A model generated the notes under the pieces. It saw nothing but the letters and a program-made list of their open reading frames with translations. It had not been told where the DNA came from and did not search any database. 56,247 nucleotides of DNA from Cyanophora paradoxa (taxonomy: Eukaryota; Glaucocystophyceae; Cyanophorales; Cyanophoraceae). Positions 1 through 9,335 of this stretch are shown here, in pieces. The translations under genes were made by a program, and so were the position numbers. Numbering within the stretch: position 1 is the first letter of the stretch; each line of letters begins with the position of its first letter. The stretch covers positions 1 to 56,247 of the forward strand of contig QPMI01000301.1 of NCBI GenBank assembly GCA_004431415.1. The letters run 5' to 3'.

Positions 1-106
1 AGCGCGAACCTCGAGCCTCGCACCAAAAACCCTCGAGATTGGCGGCAACAAGGGAGCGAGGCCAGGGGCGGGGAAGGGGTTGGGGGAAGGGGCGCCCGGG
101 GCGGGG

Positions 107-968
107 CTACTCGGCGGGGGCGGGGGCGGCGGCCTTGGGGGCGACGACCATGATCATCTGGCGGCCCATGAGGTTCGGCTTGCTCTCGATCGTCATCTTC
201 TCCGCCAGGTCCTGCCCGCCCCCGCCTCAGAGCGGCCCCGCGGGGGCCCGGGCGGGGCAGGCGGGCGCACGTTCTGTACGCGCTCGAGGACCTGCACTCC
301 GACCTGCGCCCCCCCGCCGCTCAGCCGCCTCCCGGCGAGGGGCGGGGCGGGGCGGGGCAGGGGCGGGGCGGGCCTGCTGGAGGGCCATCTCGCGGCCCTG
401 GAAGCGCAGGGTGAACTTGATCTTGTGGCCGTCCTCCAGGAAGCGCGTCGCCTGCCGCATCTGCAGCGCCCGTCAGAGCGCCCCCGGCAGCGGCAGCGCG
501 CCGGGCGCGGCGGGCCTTGACGTTGTAGTCGTTGACGTCGATGCCGGGGCGGAGCTTGATCTCCTTCACCTCCTTCGTCGCTTTCTGCTTCCCCATCTTC
601 TTCTGCATCTGGTACCTGGCCGCGCCCCGCCCCCGTCGGCGCCCGACCCGCACCCGCCCCGCAGCCCCGGGCGCCGGCGCACTTGTACTTCCCGTAGTCG
701 ATGATCTTGGCGACGATGGGCTCCTGGTTGGAGATCTCGACGAGATCCAGGCCGGCCTGCTCCGCCCGCGCCAGCGCATCCGCCAGCGACACCACCCCCA
801 CCATCTCCCCCTCCTCGTCGATCAGCCGCACCTGCCGCCCCGAAGCCCGCACGTGAGCGCCCCCGCCCGCCACCCGCCCTGCCCCGGCACCCGCACCTCC
901 TTCGCGCGGATCTCCCTGTTGATGCGCGTCTTGTCCTTCTCGGCCACTGGCGGGCCGCGGGGCGGCAT
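107..968 (-). CDS. infC: Organellar-type translation initiation factor IF-3
   Basis: Bacterial-type IF-3, which binds the small ribosomal subunit and controls start-codon selection, presumably in an organelle. Six exons on the complement: 897-968, 683-831, 516-615, 374-460, 271-303 and 107-211, giving 181 residues, the usual size of bacterial IF-3. Seen: the N-terminal INREIRAKE and [21 protein letters not shown], the linker [20 protein letters not shown], and the C-terminal [20 protein letters not shown] and TLRFQGREM. Introns are 55-70 bases. Two (461-515, 304-373) start with GC; removing them exactly rejoins the conserved NVK-MRQ and [13 protein letters not shown] segments. The Met at 968 leaves no room for a transit peptide. 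A CTGAC...CAG acceptor-like signal ends at about 996, so a targeting exon probably lies upstream in 1000-1500. Mitochondrial or plastid location is not decided. Confidence 0.9.
304..373 (-). other. GC-AG intron in IF-3 (70 bases)
   Basis: The donor is CAG|GCCCGCC and the acceptor GGCGCAG|GTC. The sense-strand 5' half is CCCCGCC repeats and the 3' half is G-rich, with CTGAG about 20 bases before the acceptor. The exons rejoin in frame as [13 protein letters not shown], as expected for IF-3. Confidence 0.85.
461..515 (-). other. GC-AG intron in IF-3 (55 bases)
   Basis: The donor is GTCAAG|GCCCGCC and the acceptor GCTGCAG|ATG. The only nearby GT would delete the conserved VK of DYNVK, so the GC donor is required by the family pattern [19 protein letters not shown] lies about 15 bases upstream of the AG. 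Confidence 0.88.
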
Positions 969-1594
969 GGCGGCCAGGACCTGGAAGGTCGAATCTGGTC
1001 GAAGGGGGGCGCGTCAGGCGCGTCCGCTGCCCGAAACGGGACGCCAAGCTTTCGGACGGAGCACCGCTAGCTGCTTGCCGGAACGCGGCGGGGGCCACCG
1101 CGTTGCCAAAGACGGCCGAGCGATCGGAGACGGCCGAGCCGACAAACCGCGAGGTCGGGAGGCCACGGAACGAGACGCCGCCGCACGAAATGCACCGGCA
1201 GATGCCCGCGCAGCTACAGCCAGGGCAGCCTGCAGGGAGGCCCGGTGATTGGGGCGCGGAAGCGTGCGGATCGCCAAAGCTCGCCGGCAATACGCACCAG
1301 TCTGGCGTGTGGTCAACCGGTGCTCCCGCGCCGGCGAGGTGCAGATCGTGCTCGCATGGGTCGCAGGAACAGCCACGCCCGCCGCTGTGCGAACCGAGAT
1401 GCTCGAAACGTATGCCATCTGCGCTGCCGCTTGAGCCACACTGCAGTCGAATACACGGCAGCGGACAGCGCTTGGCGGGGGCGGCCCGAACCTGCGCCTG
1501 GTATCTTGATTGTCCTGTACCCGACGTGAGCGATTGTACCCAACTATACCGAACTCGGAACTCTCCCGAGCTCGAGGGAGCGCCCGCAGGCACC
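969..1594. promoter_or_regulatory. Divergent intergenic region between IF-3 and SEC12
   Basis: This 626-base region separates the two divergent starts. It probably holds the 5' exon (targeting peptide) of the IF-3 gene on the minus strand and both promoters. No TATA box or other core element is convincing. Long ORFs here run antisense to one another and do not match a family I know. Confidence 0.4.
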
Positions 1595-2945
1595 ATGGCG
1601 CGTGCGGTGATCGCCAAGCACATGTCTACCTATCCTATCTACGCGACGGACTGGAGCGCGTCCGACTTCATCCTCATCGGCGGCGGCGGCGGCGCGTCCA
1701 GCACCGGCATCCCGAACGCGCTCACGGTGTGCAAGCTGCAGAAGCCGGACGCCAGCGCGAGCAAGCAGCAGCTCGACCTCCTGTACACGCACTCCACCGG
1801 TTCAGGCGCCGTCGGAGGCATCGCGGTGCACCCAAAGAAGGACGAGATACTGTGCGTCGCCGGTGGCAGCGTCGAGGGCTTCGCGTTCGGCGCGGACGCG
1901 AAGAAGAGCGTCAAGCCCCTGCGCGGGTCGTCCAGCGCCCTGCCGTTGGAGAAGGGCGCCGTGCCGCAGCGCTTTGTCGTGTTCAGTCCGGACGGGAAGC
2001 TCTTCGCGGTGGTGGCCGAGGACAAGGACTGCGCGGAGGACGAGGAGGTGCAGAAGGCGGGCGATGACGCGGCAGCGGGGGAGGCGCGCAAGAAGGAGCG
2101 GGAGGCGGCGCGGGAGCGGGACCAGCTCGTGGTGCGCGTGTACGAGTACGAGAGCATGCAGCTGGTGGCGCGCTTCAAGTCGCACTCGAAGACCGTGTAC
2201 GACGCCTCGTTCAGCCCGGCCGGCGACTTCCTGGCGACCGCGTCGGCGGACCACACGTGCGCGGTGTGGGCCGTGCCGGCGGCATCTGCGGGGGACGGGA
2301 AGCGGAAGAAGACGGGGGAGGAAGGGGTGGTGGCGACGAAGCCGGCGGCGACGCTGAAGTGCCCGCGGCAGCCGGCGAAGTCGGCCTTCCGCGGCTGCCG
2401 CTTCTCCAAGGACGGCAAGTTCCTCTACACCGCGCAGGTCCCCTCGCCCCGCCCGCCCGGCCCCGCCGCGCGCCCGGCGCGGGGCCGACGGCGGGGCGCA
2501 GTCGGAGCGGCAGGTGCCGGCGCACGTGACGCGGTGGCGGGCGGGGGCGTGGGAGGAGGAGGCGACGGCGGTGGCGCACCCGCGGCCGATCACGTGCTTC
2601 GCGGCGTCGTCGCGGGTGCTGGCGGTGGGGGCGGCGGACGGGAGCGTGGCGCTGCTCTCGGCGGAGGGGGCGATGCGGCGGCTGGCGGAGGTCCCCGCGC
2701 ACCTCTTCGTGCTGACGGGGCTCGCGTTCAGCCCCGACGAGGCCCGCCTCGTCTCCGTCTCCGCCGACGCCTACGTCGCCGTCACCGACGTCGCCCTCGC
2801 CCTCCGCCGCCCCGCCCCCGCCCTCCCCGCCGCCCTCCTCCTCCTCGCCCTCCTCGCCCTCCTCCTCGCCCTCCTCCTCGCCCCCGAGCACCCCGCCCTC
2901 GCCCCCCTGCGCCAGCGCCTCTCCTCTCTGCCCCTCTTCAAGTAG
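1595..2945 (+). CDS. SEC12/PREB-like WD40 ER membrane protein (Sar1 exchange factor)
   Basis: Likely the guanine-nucleotide exchange factor that loads Sar1 at the ER and starts COPII coat assembly. Two exons, 1595-2437 and 2502-2945, encode 428 residues; the 64-base intron starts CAG|GTCCCC and ends GGCGCAG. The N-terminus has the SEC12/PREB hallmark [20 protein letters not shown], with the glycine-rich turn followed by [11 protein letters not shown]-like blades follow: [33 protein letters not shown], and [21 protein letters not shown] charged insert (about residues 145-175, [20 protein letters not shown]) interrupts a blade. The C-terminus is one Leu/Ala-rich hydrophobic helix ([20 protein letters not shown]) and a short tail, the type II anchor expected for this family. 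The start ATG is in a CACCATGG context. Confidence 0.88.
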
Positions 2946-3048
2946 CCCGCCCCGCGCCCCCCCGCCGCCTCCTCTCTCCTGCATCAATCTACTTCCTCTG
3001 CCTGCTAGCTGCCTGCCTGCCTGCCTGCTACCTGCTGCGTGCTGCGTG

Positions 3049-4908
3049 CTATGGCCTACCCCGCGGGGAGCCGCCCTGGGGCAGCTGCGACCAGGAGGCG
3101 GGCCCGAGCTTGGGGGAGTTGCCGCCGCTGCCGGACAGTCAGCGGGGCGGGGCGCGGGGGCGGGGCGGGGCGGGGGCGGGGGCCGGCCTGCTGCTGGTGG
3201 GGGTGACGCCGGCGCGCGGGTGGGCGGCGAGGGCGGCGAGGGCGTTGGGCCAGTTCGCGAGGTTGTCGCGGTACCTGCGCGCCCCGTGGGCGAGGCGGCG
3301 GGGGCGGCGGGGCGGCGGGGCGGGGACCAGGCGGCGGTGGCGCGGACGGCGTCGTCGAAGTCGGCGCGGGGCCGCCACCCGAGGGCCGCCAGCTTGCTCG
3401 AGTCCAGCCGCCGGCGCACGTCCTCGTGGGCCCCCACCCCGACCCGCCCCTGCCGCCCCTGAGCCCCCGGCCCGGGGCGGGGCGGGGCGGGGCGGGCGGG
3501 GGACCTCGGTGAAGTGGACGGCAGCGGCGGCGTCCAGGCCGAAGAGGCGCGCAACTCGCGCCGCCAGCTCCCGCACCGTCATCTCCTCCCGCGCCCCCTG
3601 CCAGCGCCGCGTGAACCTCCCCGGGCTGGCCCCGCGTCGCCGGCGGCCTCGCAGGCAAGCTCACGATGTTGTACGTCTCGCCGACGCGGCCGCGGTGGAG
3701 GGCGATCTCGAGCGCATCAAGGTAATCCTCGATGTAGAGCCAGCCCTGCCGTCGCTCGCCCCCCGGGGCGCGGCGGGGCGGGCGGGCGGGACGGGCGGCG
3801 CACCCGCACGTCGGACCCGTCTCCGTGGATCACCCTGCGGCCGGCGTCAGCGGCCGCCACGCGAGGCGAGCTCCGCCCCGCACAGATTCTGCTTCTCCAG
3901 GGCGCGGCAGATCCTGCGTGGCGGCGAGTCGGGACCGGCGGGGCGGGTCGGTGGGGGCGCAGGGCGGACGGACCACTTGGGGAGCACTTTCTCGGGGTGC
4001 TGGCGGGGCCCGAAGCAGCTGTTGGAGCGGAGGATGATCGTCGGCAGGTGGAACGACGAGCGGTACGCTGCGGGGGCCGTCGGTGGCGGTCGGGGGAGGC
4101 GGCGGGGGGGCGGGGCGGGCCCTGGACGAGCAGCTCGGCGGAGGCCTTGGTGGCAGCGTACGGGTGCGTCGGCCCGATCCGCTGGCTCTCCTCGATCGCC
4201 GCCAGCCGCGCCGGCGACGGCCCGTACACCTGCCGCCCCGCAGCTGCAGCCGCCGCCGCCTCGCGCGGCGCCCGGCGCGCGGCCCACCTCGTCCGAGCTC
4301 AGGTGCACGATGCGCTTGATCTGCTCCTTGAACTGGTTGCAGCACTCCAGGATGCAGTGCGTGCCCACCACGTTGGTCGTGCAGAACGCCAGCGAGTTCC
4401 CCAGCGTGTCGTCCACGTGCGTCTGCGTTGCAGCGTGCACTATGCAGTCCACGTTCTTCGTCCTGATCACGTGGCACAGCAGCGCTGCGTTGCAGATGTC
4501 CGCCTGCTCGCCCCACTCCGTCGGCGCCCACAGAGAAGGCGCCCGAGAGAAGGCGCCCGGGCGGCCGACGCGCGCGTTCGTACCTTAATGAACGTGAAGT
4601 TGGGCGCCTCAGCGATCTGTGGGGACGCGTCTGGCGAGGCCGGGCAGCAGGGCGGCTGGGGCATTTACTGGCTCGAGGTTAGCGATGCAGCTAGAGTAAT
4701 CCTGGGTCGAGAGTGAGAGATACACACACAGCAAAGCGCTCAAAGCTAAGCGCTCGGGACGGACCAGCTTGTCGATGACGATGACATGCGTGTCGGGGAG
4801 CTTGGCGACGAGCCTGAGTGCAAGGCTCGCTCCGATGAAGCCCGCGCCGCCGGTTATCTGTTCCGGACGCTTTTCAGCACCGCGCCAGCAGCATGTACGC
4901 GACTGCAT
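3049..4908 (-). CDS. RmlB/RHM-like NAD-dependent nucleotide-sugar 4,6-dehydratase
   Basis: Short-chain dehydrogenase/reductase of the dTDP-glucose 4,6-dehydratase (RmlB, plant RHM N-terminal) type. It should make a 4-keto-6-deoxy nucleotide sugar, the precursor of rhamnose-like sugars. At least ten short exons read: ITGGAGFIGASLALRL (NAD-binding GxxGxxG), HAATQTHVDDTLGNS, SSDEVYGP (the Asp-Glu pair typical of dehydratases), PYAATKASAELLVQAY (catalytic YxxxK), LRSNSCFGPRQHPEKVLPKW, VIHGDGSDVR, GWLYIEDYLDALEIAL and LGWRPRADFDDAVRATAAWY. The intron 4068-4120 has a GC donor. The last exon uses another GC donor (AGCAG|GCCGGCC) and ends at TAG 3049-3051. The 5' end is uncertain: ITGG follows an apparent acceptor at 4858-4860, so the Met at 4908 may lie in an intron. 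Confidence 0.87.
4068..4120 (-). other. GC-AG intron in the dehydratase (53 bases)
   Basis: Donor CAGG|GCCCGCC, acceptor CCCGCAG|CG. Removal makes the codon GCG and the sequence LLVQ-AYRSS, matching the LVKAY segment after the YxxxK motif of RmlB proteins. No GT donor gives a continuous frame here. Confidence 0.85.
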
Positions 4909-5208
4909 GCATGCGCAGGTGGATGGGCGGCTAAACTCGTCTGCGCTACCGCCGGCCAGCGCGAGCGCTCTCGGGAGCTCGAGATGCTCAACTAGGAGAG
5001 GTCGCGCCCGTCGGCGCGCGTGGCGGGAGGTTCCCAGTGCGCTGGCGGTTCCGGTCGCTGGAGAACCCGAGAAAACGCACCAGCACGCATCTAGGCACGA
5101 AATCCTCCTCGTCCACGCTCATTCCGCGGTCCTCCTCGGCCTCGTCCAACGACCAGGAGAGTGAGGGGTCGAATCCCGCGGGGGTGGGTTTTCAAGGTCG
5201 CGCCGACC
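4909..5208. promoter_or_regulatory. Divergent spacer between dehydratase and RTF1
   Basis: About 300 bases between divergent genes. It may include a first non-resolved exon of the dehydratase on the minus strand. The ORFs crossing it look like random GC-rich frames. I see no clear promoter element. Confidence 0.35.
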
Positions 5209-8107
5209 ATGCCGAAGAAGAAGCGCTCCGGCGACGACGATGTGCGTGCATTGGGTGATAGGATGTTTCCCAGATGCTGATGTGCAAAGCTTTTGGCAGA
5301 GCTCGGCGGAAGAGGGCGAGATCAGCGAGGAGTCGGACTACGAGGCCGAGGCGCGGCCGAAGAAGGCGAAGAAAGCTGAGAAGAAGGAGCCGGCCAGATC
5401 GTGCGTGCATCCAGCGCTCGCGCCGTGGTGTCCTGACCTTGCTCATCGGGCGCACCGCTCCGCAGCGACAAGGGCCGCAAAAGTGCGCCCTGCGGAGCCC
5501 TGCCGCGGCTGTGCACGATGTTGTACGGCAGCCTCACGCGCTGCGGGCGCAGGCAAATCAAAAGGGAAGTCCAGCGCGTCCGAGAGTGGCTCGGACAGCG
5601 ACCATTCAGAGTTCCAGTTCGAGTACGACGATGAAGGTTACAGGGACGATGACGACAGGAACAAGTCCGTGCCACGAACCCCCGCCCGCTGCGCTGGTTT
5701 CATACGGCCGGCAGGCTGTGGGATCTGCCCGAAATCGAGCGCGAGAGGATCCTCGCGGAGCGTCTCGAGAAGCGCGACGTGGCCAAGGACCGCTGGGAGC
5801 TCAAGCAGAAGCTGAAGAAGGCGAAGCGCGGGCGCGTGCAGGCTAGCGCGTCGGAGGACCGCGGCAGTCCGTTCCCGCCAGGCGCCGCGCGGAGCAGGGC
5901 GCGGCGGCGAGCGGGGGCGCAGAGCGGCGGACGGAGGCGAAGAAGGCGGACAAGCGGACGGCGGCGCTGGACGACATCCGCAAGCGGAAGGACTCGCGCA
6001 AGGAGCGGCCCCGCGGCGAGGAGGAGGAGGAGGCGCGCCCCGCAGCCGCCGCCCGCCCCCCGCCCGCCGCGCTCACGGGCGCGCAGGAGGGGGAGGCGCA
6101 GTCTTCGCCGGAGCGGTCGCCGGCGCGGCGCTCGCCGGAGCCGCGGCGCGAGCGGGAGCGGTGCGGCAGCGGGGCGCGGCGGGGCGGGGCGGGGGCTGAG
6201 GGTGCGGGGCAGGCGGGAGCGGGAGAGGACGCCGCCGGCGGCGAAGCAGGCGCAGCAGGAGCTCTTCAAGGATGACCGCGAGGCGCGCCTCCGCCCCCGC
6301 CGCCTTGCGCCCGGCGCGGCGACCCCGGCGAGGCGCGGCGCAGGAGGCGAGCGGGGGCGAGGAGGCCGAGATCCTGGACCTCGAGCGGCTGCGGCTCACG
6401 CGGGACCTCCTCGAGAAGTGGATCTACGAGCCGTGGTTCGACGAGGCGCGCGCCCCTGCCCCGCCACCCCCCGCCTCGTCCCCCGCGCGGCGCGAGGCGA
6501 GGGGGCGGGGGGCGGCGCAGGTGGTGGTGGGCCTCTACGTGCGCTTCGGGATGGGCATCCGCGACGGCAAGGCGACCTACCGCATCATGGAAATCGAGGG
6601 CGGGCCCCGGCGCCCCTCGCCGCCCCCGCGCCCGGGGCGAGCCGGGAGGGCGCAGGGGTGCGGGACTACCGCAAGGTGTACACGCTGGGCAAGTCCCCCA
6701 CGCAGAAAGGCCTCCTCCTCAAGGGCTTCTCCTCCAACAGGGCCCGCCCCCGCCCCGTCCCACCCGCCCCAGCCGCGCCCCGCCCCTGAGGCCCGCCCCA
6801 CAGGTCTCCCCCATGGAGTACGTCTCGAACAAGCCCTTCACGGCGGCGCGCCCCGCCCCCGCCCCGCGCCCCCGCGAGCCGCCGCGCCGGCCTGCCGGGG
6901 CGACGTGCGCCGCAGGACGAGTTCCTGCGCTTCCAGAAGCTCGTCCGCGCGATTGACGCCCGCGTGGTACGCGCCGCTGCGCCAGCGGCAGGCGGGGCGG
7001 GGGCGGGGGTGAGGGCGGGCGGGGCAGATCTCGAAGGAGGAGGTGAAGGAGCGGCGGAAGAAGATCGAGAGGGCGCTGAACCACGTGCACACGCCCCAAG
7101 AGGTCGAGGCGATGCTGCGGGCCAAGCAGGCGGTCGGCGCCAAGCCGCGCAACCTCGCCGCCGAGCGCGCCGCCCTCCTCATCCTCCTCGAGGAGGCCAA
7201 GGGCGACCCCGACCGGCCCGCCGCCCCCGCCGCCCCCGCCGCCCCCGCTGACGCCGCGCAGGCTCCTGGAGATCACCGAGGAGCTCGACAAGCTCGACGG
7301 CGAGATCGCGGTGCGCGCGCAGGCGGGCGGCGCGGCGGGGCGGGGCGGCGGGGCCGACGCTGGCGGGGCGGCAGGCGCGGCGGGCGCAGGCGGCGGCGGC
7401 GGGGGGTCGTCGCTGGTGGGCACGGCGAGCATCAACAAGCGGGCGCAAGAGGAGAACTTCAAGCGGCAGCTCGAGATCGACAAGCGCAAGGCCGAGGAGG
7501 CGGAGCGGAAGAAGGCGATGGGCGCCGCGAGCAAGCTGGACCCCTTCTCGCGGCGCCCGTGCGCCCCCACGGCGACGATCTTCGCCAAGGCGAAGCGCGA
7601 GAAGGAGGAGCGGGAGCGCCAGGAGCGCGAGGCCGCCGAGGCCGCCGCCAAGGATGCGGCCTCCTCCCAGCCCGACGAGCCCGCCGCCGCCGCCTCCGAG
7701 GTCCGCCCCGGCCCCGCACCCGCACCCGCAACGCCCCGCTCAGCGCCCCGCAGGCACGGAGCGGGACGAGCCCGGCGCCGCCCTCGGTGTCGCCCCTGCC
7801 GCGGGAGGCGGGCAAGAGCCCGTCGCCGATGCCTGCGGCAGGGGAGGGCAAGACGGAGTCGCCGGCGGCGCGGCCGGCGGCGGCGGGGTCGAAGGCGGCG
7901 GGGGCGGGGAGCGCTCTGCTCTCGGCGCACGCCTCGATCGACATCGACATCAAGATCGACCCGCCCGGGCCCTCCTCCGGCACCACCTTCCGGCCCCTCG
8001 TAGCCCGCCAGTCGCCCCTCCCCGCCGGCCCCGCCGCCCCCGCCGAGCCGGCCGCCCCCGTCAAGAAGCTCTCCATCCAGGACTACCGCCGCCGCGCCGG
8101 CGTCTAG
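5209..8107 (+). CDS. RTF1: RTF1-like Paf1-complex subunit (Plus3 domain)
   Basis: Component of the RNA polymerase II-associated Paf1 complex, which promotes histone H2B ubiquitination and elongation. It begins MPKKKRSGDDD; the acidic/basic N-terminus (SSAEEGEISEESDYEAEARP, SDSDHSEFQFEYDDEGYRDD) is followed by LWDLPEIERERILAERLEKR, the usual lead-in to the Plus3 domain. The Plus3 domain is split over small exons: LTRDLLEKWIYEPWFDE, VVVGLYVRFGMGIRDGKATY, DYRKVYTLGKSPTQKGLLLK, SPMEYVSNKPFT and DEFLRFQKLV. A helical C-terminus contains ISKEEVKERRKKIERALN and INKRAQEENFKRQLEIDKRK; the protein ends VKKLSIQDYRRRAGV at TAG 8105-8107. Early exons are 5209-5241, 5300-5400 and a 17-base exon 5466-5482. 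At least four introns have GC donors. One exon junction near 5830-5880 is unresolved. Confidence 0.92.
5466..5482 (+). other. 17-base micro-exon of RTF1
   Basis: Lies between introns 5401-5465 and 5483-5552, both GTGCG...CGCAG. It completes a split Ser codon, adds DKGRK, and leaves phase 1 for the following exon (SKSKGKSSASESGSDSDHSE). Cumulative exon lengths 33+101+17 keep the frame, which supports the call. Confidence 0.75.
6446..6520 (+). other. GC-AG intron in RTF1 (75 bases)
   Basis: Donor GACGAG|GCGCGCG, acceptor GGCGCAG|GTGGTG. It rejoins EPWFDE|VVVGLYVRFG, as in other Plus3 domains. There is no usable GT within the conserved segment. Confidence 0.85.
6742..6803 (+). other. GC-AG intron in RTF1 (62 bases)
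   Basis: Donor AACAGG|GCCCGCC, acceptor CCCACAG|GTC, CTGAG about 15 bases from the AG. It rejoins FSSNR|VSPMEYVSNKPF, matching the family's EFVSNQ-F region. Confidence 0.85.
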
Positions 8108-9335
8108 CCCCGCGCCCCGCCCTCCCTGCCGCAGCGCCGCGGACCAGTCTAGTTGCGTCGCCTCTTACCTAGCTAGAGTGCACCGCGTTTGATTAGACCG
8201 AGCGCCTCGAGCGTTCACAACGACGCAACGACGCCGGGACCTATAGCTTCTCCTCCCCCATCATCGTCATCGCATGTCTCAAGCTCCACCGACCGTCGGA
8301 CAGTCGGACTCGGGGACCACATGCGCCCGCTCGCCGCGGCGCGCTCAGCGCCTGGGCATGGCCTGGCCATGGTGCACTGCGGCACGTGAGATCAACTAAA
8401 GCTTGGCTGCTTGGCAAGATCACCACTCGGCAAAGCCTTGAAGCCTGACTCAGTGAAGTTCTGGGCCCTCAGCATCCTGCCCGCGGCCCGGCGGCCCCGC
8501 CCTCGAGCTCAGCGGCTCGAGCTCGAGCTACTAGGCTAGCTATAGATCCCAGCCTGGGAGGCTCAGGCTAACTAGGCTATAGCTAGGCCAACTCAGCCGA
8601 GTCAGCGCAACTTTAGCTTCCCTCCGTCCCAGGCCCAGCCTGCAGCTGGCAGGCCCCGCTCAGCGGCTCTGCATCTCGAAGCCTGGTAGTAGACGGTAGT
8701 ATGCGAGTGCAGTGCCATCAATTTGCGCCGTCGTGCGCCATCGATCTGCATGCAGGGATGCGCCAAGGGTGCTAAAGTGGCGATGCTGCACAGACGCGCG
8801 ACCTGACGGCGCGTGCTGGAGCCCGCAGAGGTGAGGCCCCTGGGGCCCCCTACCCGAAGTCCTCCTCAGCGCCCGGGCGCGAGTTGCGCCGGAGCCAGGC
8901 CATCGGGGCCCCCACGCGCCGCCCCGGCCCCGGCGCCCCTGGCGCGCCCCCCGCCGCCAGCTCCGGGGCCCCCTCTGGGGAGCGGCGCCCGCCGCGACCC
9001 GAGTCGGAGCGGGACGAGGAGGAGGCGCTGCGGTCCCCGGGGGAGCCCGCCGCGGGGCCCTCCCCCGCCCCCGCCGCCCCACGCCGCGGCGAGGCCTGCG
9101 GGGCCCTCGCGCGGGGCCGGAGCCCGGCCCGGGGCCCCCGCGGAAGGTGCCGGTGCCGGCCGAGGTGGGGCGCGGGGGCGCCCCCGCCCCGCGCCGGGGC
9201 GAGGGCGAGGCGGGGCACGTCGGCGCTGCGGGGGCCGGCCCTCGAGCCCCGGGACCCCCCGCGGGGGCGGCGGGGGCGTCGGGGAGGTCCGGCGCGGGGG
9301 CGGCCCGGCTGCCTCCCCCTCCTCGCCCTCCGCCA
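8108..9335. other. Convergent intergenic region, no confident gene
   Basis: Lies between RTF1 (+) and the ARF-like gene (-). Positions 8500-8640 hold short overlapping palindromes (CTCGAGCTCGAG, CTAGGCTAGCTATAG), like those of the gene desert near 42 kb. Frames at 8830-9335 are Gly/Pro/Ala/Arg-rich on both strands with no conserved motif. Part of this may be 3' UTR, or a further exon of the ARF-like gene. Confidence 0.4.

Noticed and set aside
3005-3048. CTGC microsatellite between SEC12 and the dehydratase stop
   Set aside because: Noted as a short (CTGC)n run of a few units in the 3' region; too short and ordinary to list as a finding.
1103-4588. 1,161-codon open frame across SEC12 and beyond
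   Set aside because: It contains the true SEC12 exon 1 but then reads through the intron and the antisense dehydratase; the later residues are Arg/Pro/Gly noise.
5150-5190. GGGGTCGAATCCC, resembling a tRNA T-arm
   Set aside because: It lacks the second T of TTC, has no partner arms, and lies in the short divergent spacer before RTF1.
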